DNA from: a virus
DNA: 54,994 bases
IMG/VR virus record: IMGVR_UViG_3300047352_000276
Location: 1 to 54,994 of that record
Strand: one strand, 5' to 3'
Of the stretch, positions 7,829-14,116 are shown one piece after another. The notes beneath the pieces were generated by a model. The model searched no databases, was not told the origin of the DNA, and saw only the letters and a program-made list of their open reading frames with translations. The translations under genes were made by a program, and so were the position numbers. Numbering within the stretch: the first letter of the stretch is position 1; every line of letters starts with the position of its first letter.

Positions 7829-8056
7829 GTGACAACGATCAATGAAGCAAAAGCCAAGGCAAGGCACATCAAATATCATGTGCGCCAGCGCTTCCTAGAG
7901 CAGGAGCGGGAGGCTTATTATAATTACAGGAGCGAAAGTCGCGCTTGTGGTTATGAGGTCGAGAGCTTTGAAGAGTACATTGGCGATAGGAACTTGAAAG
8001 ACGAATTTGCTGAGTTTTACGCCAGCCTGACCGAACAAGAATTGTCACAATATTAA
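7829..8056 (+). CDS. Small charged hypothetical protein
   Basis: A 75-residue protein starting with GTG, 10 bases after AGAAAGG. Almost wholly helical and rich in Arg, Glu and Tyr (KARHIKYHVRQRFLEQ ... EFAEFYASLTEQELSQY). No family recognised. Its leader repeat and position suggest that it is regulated with the C39-like peptidase gene that follows. Confidence 0.65.
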   Translation: MTTINEAKAKARHIKYHVRQRFLEQEREAYYNYRSESRACGYEVESFEEYIGDRNLKDEFAEFYASLTEQELSQY

Positions 8057-8061
8057 CCAAC

Positions 8062-8079
8062 CCTCAAATTTTAGAAAGG
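8062..8079 (+). repeat. 18-base leader repeat, copy 2
   Basis: Second identical copy of CCTCAAATTTTAGAAAGG, positioned before the ATG at 8087 as copy 1 is before the GTG at 7829. Confidence 0.7.
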
Positions 8080-8086
8080 CACTATC

Positions 8087-8575
8087 ATGAACAAGCACAC
8101 TCCATCTCAACGCCCGATCACCGACTGGGTCGGCAAGCAGCGCATCACATGGTGTGGCCCATACGCCATCGCCGTTCTTTGTGGTGTGGCCTATGAGCCT
8201 GCATACCAAGCTGCCAAGCTAGTGCGCGGCAAACGCCACGCAAAAGGCATCACCAACTCCAACCTGAGAGCTGCGTGCCGGATGTTCGGTGTGAACGGCA
8301 AGTGGAAGTCTCTCGAGAAGCGCACCAAGCTCTCAAAATTCCTGCCGACACTTGAGGCTGGCAAAGTCTACGTGATCCAGATCACCAAGCATTTCCTCGT
8401 GGTCGACACTCGTGACTTCACCACCATCGATAATCAAAACCGTGAGTGGATCGCAATGGACGCGACCAAGCACAAAAACAAGTTGGTGCACAACGTGTTC
8501 GAAGTCACCAACCCCAAATTCGACGCTGAGGATGATCCTTGGTTGATCGAGCCTCTGGCTGCTTCTGGAGCCTGA
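8087..8575 (+). CDS. C39-like papain-fold cysteine peptidase candidate
   Basis: A 162-residue cytosolic protein with no signal peptide. Near the N-terminus is Q18-RITW-C23-GPYAIAVLCG, the arrangement of an oxyanion-hole Gln and nucleophile Cys starting a helix, as in C39 and related papain-like peptidases. Later come KVYVIQITKH102FLVVDT and D115NQ, which fit the His and Asp/Asn of the triad. The fold and residues support a small cysteine peptidase or transglutaminase-like enzyme; the substrate may be a host protein or a phage precursor. It sits in the early rightward region, which argues against a purely structural role. Confidence 0.6.
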   Translation: MNKHTPSQRPITDWVGKQRITWCGPYAIAVLCGVAYEPAYQAAKLVRGKRHAKGITNSNLRAACRMFGVNGKWKSLEKRTKLSKFLPTLEAGKVYVIQITKHFLVVDTRDFTTIDNQNREWIAMDATKHKNKLVHNVFEVTNPKFDAEDDPWLIEPLAASGA

Positions 8576-8636
8576 GCCCAATCCCTGAGCATGGATTCAA
8601 ACTGCTCATTAAACTTCAAACTGAGAAAGAAATATA

Positions 8637-9197
8637 ATGACAACACCAATCGAAGAAACTCAAGAGCTGCACGTCTTGATCGAGTCGGTCTCGCAGCAGC
8701 ATAATTGTTTTGGCGTCACCCAAGAAGGTGAGACAATTTTCATCGGCAACCGCATCGGCAAATTCCTCAACCTCGACATCGGGGATCAGGTTCTGGCGCA
8801 TGCTTTGCCTAACTACGAAAATCACGCGAGCCGCATTGATTGGCGTGCTGTGCGTTGCGTCAAAATCTCTGAAACGCCTTCTGCTTCTTTGCCCAAAGAA
8901 GACGATCGTCCTGTCAACGCAACTGTTGTTGCCAAGCACGGTGCCACCCAGATCCAAAGCAACATCATCGACATCCTGCGTGCGCAAGAAAATTACTTGA
9001 CGACAGGGGAATGTGATGAGGCTTATTATGAAGCGCACCCCAATCAAAAAGACAGGCTCCACCGCTCCGAGGTCAGCAATGCCTTGGCCAAGGCTCACCA
9101 ATATGGTCGTGTGGTCAGGGCAGGAGTGATGGCCAGCTCAGGCAACGAGAAGGCTTCATTGGTGCTTTGGGCCAGTGACGTGAATAAATTTAAATAG
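8637..9197 (+). CDS. OB/S1-like domain protein with winged-helix C-terminus
   Basis: A 186-residue protein starting after GAGAAAG. Residues 10-77 (SVSQQHNCFGVTQEGETIFIG..., GDQVLAHALPNY...WRAVRC) look like a small beta-barrel of the OB/S1 type. Residues 105-186 (IIDILRAQENYLTTGECDEAY...SEVSNALAKAHQYGRVVRAG) look like a winged helix. The combination fits a nucleic-acid-binding regulator or replication accessory protein. I know similar N-terminal barrels from marine phage genomes only as hypothetical proteins. Confidence 0.65.
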   Translation: MTTPIEETQELHVLIESVSQQHNCFGVTQEGETIFIGNRIGKFLNLDIGDQVLAHALPNYENHASRIDWRAVRCVKISETPSASLPKEDDRPVNATVVAKHGATQIQSNIIDILRAQENYLTTGECDEAYYEAHPNQKDRLHRSEVSNALAKAHQYGRVVRAGVMASSGNEKASLVLWASDVNKFK

Positions 9198-9238
9198 TAA
9201 AAAAGTAGAGGTCCTTGTTTTTCAACAATTCTTTCTTC

Positions 9239-9267
9239 TTTACTTTTCGGTGGGAAAGAGCGATACT
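9239..9267 (+). promoter_or_regulatory. Promoter P4 (TTTACT-17-GATACT, extended GCGATACTA)
   Basis: GATACT at 9262-9267 is preceded by GC, as in two other promoters, and lies 17 bases after TTTACT (9239-9244), which matches TTGACA at four positions. A pyrimidine-rich run precedes it. The next gene starts at 9296, so the leader is about 20 bases. Confidence 0.6.
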
Positions 9268-9295
9268 AAGCTATCAAATGAGAAAGGAACAAAAA

Positions 9296-10063
9296 ATGCA
9301 AATCGGTTGGACTGATCATGACAAAGACCTCTACATGTCACTCAAAGGCTGCGTCAACAAAGGTGGATATTTCTCCTCTGTTGGCCAAATGAATTATATG
9401 GCTCGCGTTGTGGGCCACAACTCTTATGCCAAAGACGGTGAGAGCCACTGGGATGACAGCGTTCCATCCGCAGTTGGCCAGAGCATCGTGATCCTTGAAG
9501 CTCCGATCATCGTTGAGTATGCAGGATCAACCCCATGGGCCCAAGGCACAACTGGTTGGGGTCGTCGCAGTCGTGACTTCTGCAGAGCATTCGTTGTTGA
9601 CGCTGTTGGTGTGGTGGCTATGTACAAGATCCACCGCTCTTACGATGATTCAACTGGGCGGTCTTGGCCTAACCCCAAGCGCACTGAGGTGATCTTCGAG
9701 CGTGACAATTCTATGGCTGCTGAGAAGCTCGCTGAGTTGACAGTTGTGAACGACGCCAAAGCCAAAGCAATCGCGGAGGAAAAAGCTGCTTCCAATTTCA
9801 TCGGGGAAGTTGGTGATCGCCTAGACTTCCAAGGCACAGCACGTCTCGTCTGGAGAGGTGAGAATCAGTGGGGCACAACATACATCTACCTCATCAAGAC
9901 CCAAGACGGCAACACCATCAAATACATGGGCAAGTGGCTTGGTGAAGGTGAGAGCTTTCCAATCAGCTTCAAAGCAACCGTCAAGAAGCACGAAGAATAC
10001 AATGGCGAGAAGCAGACCGTTGTCAACCGTCCAATGAAAATTCAAGTGGGGGAGCTGGCATGA
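9296..10063 (+). CDS. Phage protein with C-terminal OB-type nucleic-acid-binding domain
   Basis: A 255-residue protein. ATG 9296 has GAGAAAGGA upstream; two earlier in-frame ATGs overlap the promoter. Residues 1-150 show no recognised domain but include GQMNYMARVVGHNSYAKDG and WGRRSRDFCRAFVVDAVGVV. The last 85 residues (FIGEVGDRLDFQGTARLVWRG...KYMGKWLGEGESFPISFKATVKKHEEYNGEKQTVVNR) follow the beta-barrel pattern that ends in KxHxxYxGxKQTxxxR, frequent at the C-termini of phage and plasmid DNA-metabolism proteins. A single-strand binding role is possible. It overlaps the next gene by ATGA. Confidence 0.65.
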   Translation: MQIGWTDHDKDLYMSLKGCVNKGGYFSSVGQMNYMARVVGHNSYAKDGESHWDDSVPSAVGQSIVILEAPIIVEYAGSTPWAQGTTGWGRRSRDFCRAFVVDAVGVVAMYKIHRSYDDSTGRSWPNPKRTEVIFERDNSMAAEKLAELTVVNDAKAKAIAEEKAASNFIGEVGDRLDFQGTARLVWRGENQWGTTYIYLIKTQDGNTIKYMGKWLGEGESFPISFKATVKKHEEYNGEKQTVVNRPMKIQVGELA

Positions 10064-10347
10064 TCCCCTGCCCAGAGTGTGAGCACACAGGCCACAAAGG
10101 CAAAGTTGAAAAGACTTTGTACCAGCGTTTCGGTGGGACGCTGGAGCCTGTTGGTGAGTGGGTTGATTGTGAGGATTGCAATGGCTCCGGAGAAGTCGAA
10201 TGCGACGAGGACAACTGCGTTGATGGTTGGATTGAGGACGAGCGTCCGGAGAGTTGTGGCGGTGGACCCAGAGAGCATTTCCACTGGGTGATGTATCGTG
10301 ACCCATGCCCAAAGTGCAAGCCAGATGAGGAAGAAGACGATGGGTGA
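10060..10347 (+). CDS. DnaJ-type zinc-knuckle protein
   Basis: A 95-residue acidic protein with repeated CxxC pairs: CPEC at 4-7, CEDCNGSG near 38-45 (the CxxCxGxG form of the DnaJ zinc domain), a split CDEDNC, and CPKC near 85. No J domain is present. Such free-standing zinc modules usually mediate protein or nucleic-acid contacts. Start is fixed by ATGA overlap and a GGGGGAG site. Tail is Glu/Asp rich. Confidence 0.7.
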   Translation: MIPCPECEHTGHKGKVEKTLYQRFGGTLEPVGEWVDCEDCNGSGEVECDEDNCVDGWIEDERPESCGGGPREHFHWVMYRDPCPKCKPDEEEDDG

Positions 10348-10525
10348 ATATGATTGCTGCAATTGCGGGGAGGCTTTCCACCTGCACGAGCCACCATTTG
10401 ATGGCTCTGAGATTTGCGATCCTTGCCGTGAATCTTACAGATCTAGTCTGGCTGAAATGCTAGACAATCCTCTGGAGACTTTGGCCAAGTTGAACCTGCG
10501 AGGAGACAACCATGTGGGCAACTGA
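10340..10525 (+). CDS. Small zinc-finger protein
   Basis: A 61-residue protein starting at ATG 10340 inside the end of the previous gene, behind GAGGAAG. CCNC at 6-9 and CDPC near 27-30 make one treble-clef-like zinc site with the spacing C-x2-C-x17-C-x2-C. The C-terminal half is a Leu-rich helix. It follows another zinc-knuckle protein, so the pair may work together. Confidence 0.65.
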   Translation: MGEYDCCNCGEAFHLHEPPFDGSEICDPCRESYRSSLAEMLDNPLETLAKLNLRGDNHVGN

Positions 10526-10670
10526 AATAATCAAAATTGGCGAGGGAATAAAGCGTGTGGTGGAATATAAAGACATGACATATTTCGCAGCTATGAACAG
10601 TCACAACTATTACATGATGAGATATGTTGGCGACTACAAAACTTATTTTGTTTGGAGGGAACCACAATGA
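10512..10670 (+). CDS. Small aromatic-rich hypothetical protein
   Basis: A 52-residue gene read directly from the bases: ATG 10512, stop TGA 10668-10670. GCGAGGAG lies just upstream, it overlaps the previous gene by 14 bases, and it overlaps the next start by ATGA. It contains YFAAMNSHNYYMMRYVGDY, with many Tyr and Met, and is likely a small beta protein. No family recognised. Confidence 0.65.
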   Translation: MWATEIIKIGEGIKRVVEYKDMTYFAAMNSHNYYMMRYVGDYKTYFVWREPQ

Positions 10671-11095
10671 TTGCGGAACTTTGCTTGTCGTTAGCTCTTT
10701 ATCACGAGGCTCGTGGAGAGCCACTCAACGGTCAAAGAGCTGTTGCTGAGGTCATAATGAATAGGGTTGAGTCTGATCGCTTCCCTGACACCATTTGTGG
10801 CGTTGTCATGCAACCTAATCAATTCAGCTTCGTCAGCCCCAATGGTTGGGCTGGAATTCCGACAGACGGTGACTTGTGGGCTGATGCAGAAATGTTCGCT
10901 CAAGATGCCATATTCAATCACAAGACTGGTGAGAAATATTGGGGTGGATATTATTACCACTACCATGCCACTAGCGTTTCGCCTGTTTGGGCTGAAGAGA
11001 TGTATCCTGCCATGACGATAGGGAACCATGTGTTCTATTCTGACAACCTAACCAAGCCAAAGAAAGTGAGGCCAAAATTACGACCATGGAAATAG
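10667..11095 (+). CDS. SleB-type cell wall hydrolase (Hydrolase_2)
   Basis: A 142-residue enzyme matching the SleB/CwlJ lytic family: LALYHEARGEP at 10-19 with catalytic Glu14, GQRAVAEVIMNRV, FPDTICGVV and NQFSF, followed by a Tyr-rich region ending in GNHVFY. The family cleaves peptidoglycan glycan strands. There is no signal peptide, so it would need the holin. It is encoded in the early/replication block, far from the late lysis genes, where a second peptidoglycan enzyme lies (23354-23806). It may instead act in entry or host-wall remodelling. GGAGGG precedes the start. Confidence 0.88.
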   Translation: MIAELCLSLALYHEARGEPLNGQRAVAEVIMNRVESDRFPDTICGVVMQPNQFSFVSPNGWAGIPTDGDLWADAEMFAQDAIFNHKTGEKYWGGYYYHYHATSVSPVWAEEMYPAMTIGNHVFYSDNLTKPKKVRPKLRPWK

Positions 11096-12774
11096 ACAAA
11101 GCTCATGGCAGGTTCTGCCTAGCCAAAGTCAAGCTAGATGGTGATGCTATCCAGAAATTGGCGGCATTGCCAGGATTCAAGAAGTGGGTTGGCAGGGACT
11201 TGTTGTTTGCGCCAACTGGAGCCAACATAAGCCACATCAACAAGCATTGGCCTAGGGCGGTGTGGTCGGAGGCTGCTTCGCCCATCCTAGACGATTATAT
11301 TGAGACAATGCATCAAGCTGAATTGACTCGCAAAGAAAAGGCTTCAGCTCCGAAAGATCTGGGTGACTTCCTTTTCAAAACCAAGCCATTCGATCACCAG
11401 CGCAAAGCATTTTACATGAGTCGGGACAAAGAGTCTTTCGCTTTGCTCATGGAGCAGGGCACAGGCAAAACCAAAGTCATAATCGACAATGCTGCGTATC
11501 TTTATGCTTCTGGTGAGATAACTGCGTTGGTCGTCATTGCGCCCAATGGGGTGCACCGCAACTGGCTCAACAAAGAGATCCCCGACCACATGCCAGAGTG
11601 GTGCAACCACTCGTCGGCATATTATTATTCGGGGATGAAGTCCAGAGACAAAACCAAGTTTGACGACATATTATCTGGGCAAGATGAACTGAAGATATTT
11701 TCATTCAATGTTGAGGCTTTTGTAAGCCAAACAGCTGTGGCATTGATGAACAAGATCCTCCTGAGCAACAAGGTTCTTTTGGTGGTGGACGAAAGCTCTC
11801 GGATCAAACGTCCAGGAGCCAAGCGCACCAAAACAATCCACAAGTTTGCCAAACAAGCCAAGTATCGCAGGATCATGACAGGCACACCAGTGACCAAAGG
11901 CCCAGAGGACGTGTACAGCCAATTCAGGTTTCTCGATCCTTATATCCTCGGGTACGACAGCTTTTATTCTTTCAGGGCAAGATATTGCGTCATGGGAGGC
12001 TACGAGAACAAACAGATCGTTTCTTATCAATATATGGACGAGCTGACCAAAAGCATTGAAGGCCACTCGTTCCGAGTTTTGAAAAAAGATTGCTTGGACT
12101 TGCCGGACAAAATATATCAACGTCACTTTGTTGATCTTTCGCCAAAGCAGCGCAAGTTGTATGATTCGCTGAAAAAAGACTTCGTGGTTGAGTTGGAAGG
12201 TGACGTAATAGACGCACAGGAGGCCATAACAAGGCTGCTACGACTGCAACAGATAGTTTGTGGGTGGTTTCCTGCCGAAGAGAAAGCAAGACCCATAGAC
12301 GACAAGAATCCTAGGCTTGAGGCTCTGAAGGATTTGCTGGGCAACATCGATGCCAAGGTGATAATCTGGGCACGCTTCCGAGCCGACATAGCGCAGATCG
12401 AACGGATGTTGGGCCATAAGGCTGTGAGCTACCATGGTGGCGTGTCGAATGACATGAGAGCCAAAGCTGTTGACAGCTTTCAGAATGATCCTAGTGTGCG
12501 TTACTTCATCGGCCAACCTCAATCGGGGGGGATTGGCTTGACGCTGACAGCTGCGTCTTATGCGATATATTATTCCAACAGCTTCGACTTGGAAACAAGG
12601 CTTCAGTCGGAAGACAGGTGCCACCGCATAGGCACAACCCAAAACGTAACATACATCGACATCGAGAGTCCCAAGACCATTGACTCAAAGATCATCAAAG
12701 CTCTGCGGGACAAAAAGAACCTAGCAGATGTTGTGACCAAAGATCCGATGTCTTTTTTCTTGTCGGAGGAGTGA
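11086..12774 (+). CDS. SNF2-family (SF2) helicase/ATPase
   Basis: A 562-residue protein with a ~90-residue N-terminal extension. SF2 motifs: DHQRKAF (Q-like, near 105), Walker A EQGTGKT at 123-129 with K128, motif II DESS at 235-238 in place of DEAH, motif III TGTP at 265-268, and motif VI QSEDRCHRIG at 507-516, where the Arg finger and HRIG are diagnostic of SNF2. Phage SNF2 proteins are thought to remodel protein-DNA complexes or help replication and recombination. Start overlaps the hydrolase gene by 10 bases. Confidence 0.93.
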   Translation: MEIDKAHGRFCLAKVKLDGDAIQKLAALPGFKKWVGRDLLFAPTGANISHINKHWPRAVWSEAASPILDDYIETMHQAELTRKEKASAPKDLGDFLFKTKPFDHQRKAFYMSRDKESFALLMEQGTGKTKVIIDNAAYLYASGEITALVVIAPNGVHRNWLNKEIPDHMPEWCNHSSAYYYSGMKSRDKTKFDDILSGQDELKIFSFNVEAFVSQTAVALMNKILLSNKVLLVVDESSRIKRPGAKRTKTIHKFAKQAKYRRIMTGTPVTKGPEDVYSQFRFLDPYILGYDSFYSFRARYCVMGGYENKQIVSYQYMDELTKSIEGHSFRVLKKDCLDLPDKIYQRHFVDLSPKQRKLYDSLKKDFVVELEGDVIDAQEAITRLLRLQQIVCGWFPAEEKARPIDDKNPRLEALKDLLGNIDAKVIIWARFRADIAQIERMLGHKAVSYHGGVSNDMRAKAVDSFQNDPSVRYFIGQPQSGGIGLTLTAASYAIYYSNSFDLETRLQSEDRCHRIGTTQNVTYIDIESPKTIDSKIIKALRDKKNLADVVTKDPMSFFLSEE

Positions 12775-12968
12775 TGCATCATGAAATTATGACTGTAGAT
12801 AAAACAACGGCGAACGTCAAAGAAGCCTTAAATGCAATCTACAGGGCGCAGCTAGAATTGCTTGATACAGGAGAATTTACTAATAAAACTCTTGACGAAG
12901 CCTTTAAGAATTTGACAGGCGGGAGGATTAAGCTGGAAAAATGGATCAAGGAGAATAATGATGAGTGA
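12774..12968 (+). CDS. Small helical hypothetical protein
   Basis: A 64-residue protein coupled to the SNF2 gene by TGATG, with GGAGGA upstream; a GTG three bases earlier is also possible. Residues 8-60 form two amphipathic helices (NVKEALNAIYRAQLELLD, KTLDEAFKNLTGGRIKLEKWI). Base composition is more A/T-rich than its neighbours. No family recognised. Confidence 0.65.
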   Translation: MHHEIMTVDKTTANVKEALNAIYRAQLELLDTGEFTNKTLDEAFKNLTGGRIKLEKWIKENNDE

Positions 12969-13371
12969 GAGCAGTTTCTGGGCATTGTTGCGGAACAACC
13001 TTCCATTGAAGATGTACCGTGTTGAGAACAGAGTCATGCGTGGCATGCCAGATGTTCATTATATTTTGGACGGCAAGTCTGGGTGGATAGAGCTGAAATA
13101 TATCGAAGACTGGGCCAAAAGAGGCAGGTTCACCAGCGGCCTGAGATCAAGTCAAACATTCTGGGCAGAACAACACATCATTGAAGGTGGCAAGAGTTGG
13201 TTCTTGTTCCGCATTGGCAGAGACTTCATGATATTGATTGATGGCCAGAAAGGCAAAAGGCTGCTAGAAAGACCCGCCAAGAAAGATGTTGTTGAAATGG
13301 CAACATGGCACAAGCAAGGCAACATGTCGTCTGAAGATTGGATTGAATTGGCCAATGTGATAGCTTGTTAG
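12961..13371 (+). CDS. VRR-NUC / PD-(D/E)xK nuclease
   Basis: A 136-residue nuclease of the restriction-endonuclease fold. The catalytic set is P30-D31 ... E44-L-K46 in GMPDVHYILDGKSGWIELK, followed by SSQTFWAEQH and a GGKSWFLFRIG strand, all typical of phage VRR-NUC proteins, which act as Holliday-junction or structure-specific nucleases. ATG 12961 is seven bases from AAGGAG; a neighbouring ATG at 12958 is closer. This is the last rightward gene; its stop overlaps the stop of the convergent gene in the four bases TTAG. Confidence 0.88.
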   Translation: MSESSFWALLRNNLPLKMYRVENRVMRGMPDVHYILDGKSGWIELKYIEDWAKRGRFTSGLRSSQTFWAEQHIIEGGKSWFLFRIGRDFMILIDGQKGKRLLERPAKKDVVEMATWHKQGNMSSEDWIELANVIAC

Positions 13372-13637
13372 AATCCACCTTTCAGCCCATCAAGAATCTC
13401 ATTTAGGGTTGGGCGTTTGTCTTTCTTTTCATAAACGCAACTGAAAACTTTAGGACACTCAGAGAAACTTTGGGTTGGGTAATGATACCCCAGCCCACCG
13501 AAACCTGCGGTGAATCGGTATACACAGATTTTCTGGTCTGTATTTGGATCTGTTATTCTTTTCCAAAGGTGACATTGAACGTGTGTCGGGTTGGCGACTC
13601 CTGCCAACGCCACAGAAACAATCAAACTCGCTAACAT
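13368..13637 (-). CDS. Secreted small cysteine-containing protein
   Basis: An 89-residue protein. Residues 1-21 (LASLIVSVALAGVANPTHVQ) look like a signal peptide with cleavage after GVA or HVQ. The mature part has four Cys (CHLW, KICVY, ECPKVFSC), so two disulfides in the periplasm or outside the cell are likely. Last gene of the long leftward block, and its stop overlaps the rightward nuclease stop. It might act at lysis or superinfection; no family recognised. Confidence 0.65.
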   Translation of the reverse strand: MLASLIVSVALAGVANPTHVQCHLWKRITDPNTDQKICVYRFTAGFGGLGYHYPTQSFSECPKVFSCVYEKKDKRPTLNEILDGLKGGF

Positions 13638-14116
13638 CAGCTGATCCCCAAGTAAATAAGATAAATCCCTCCCCCTAACACCGATATGATCCCTAGCGAA
13701 AGTGCAGCTATGGCCATATTGTTCTGAATCTGACGTTTTGCCTCCATGGCTCTGTAAACTGTCTCTTCCCGATCAGCGCGTATCTTCCGACGCATTCCAA
13801 GCATCTCGTCATAGGTTCCCAATCCGAACCTGTAATCTAACATAAATTTTATCTCTTTTTCTTTCTCAAGCAAAGTCTTTTTTCGAACGATGATGTCCAT
13901 GGCTTCTTGCTCGATGTTTTCGGAGCCATGAGTCTTTTTGTCTAGCCAAGTTGGATTTTTGCGTTGGGACTCCGCACGAGTGATGTCTGCGACTGCGCCA
14001 TACCATGCACCAAGCTGCTGAGAAACATCGTGTATTTCCCTGCCAGCACCGACAAGCATTTTGACGCCTTTGAAAGCGGCATTGGCAGCAGCGAAGGCTG
14101 TGACAGGATCAATCAT
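13637..14116 (-). CDS. Membrane-anchored virion-region protein
   Basis: A 159-residue protein opening IDPVTAFAAANAAFKGVKMLVGAGREI, a long charged helical middle (EKEKEIKFMLDYRFGLGTYDEML, KIRADREETVYRAMEAKRQ) and a C-terminal transmembrane helix (AIAALSLGIISVLGGGIYLIYL). This N-terminus is common among small proteins next to internal virion genes of marine phages. A role in ejection or in the virion's inner body is likely by position; a spanin or holin role is less likely because lysis genes lie elsewhere. Confidence 0.65.
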   Translation of the reverse strand: MIDPVTAFAAANAAFKGVKMLVGAGREIHDVSQQLGAWYGAVADITRAESQRKNPTWLDKKTHGSENIEQEAMDIIVRKKTLLEKEKEIKFMLDYRFGLGTYDEMLGMRRKIRADREETVYRAMEAKRQIQNNMAIAALSLGIISVLGGGIYLIYLGIS

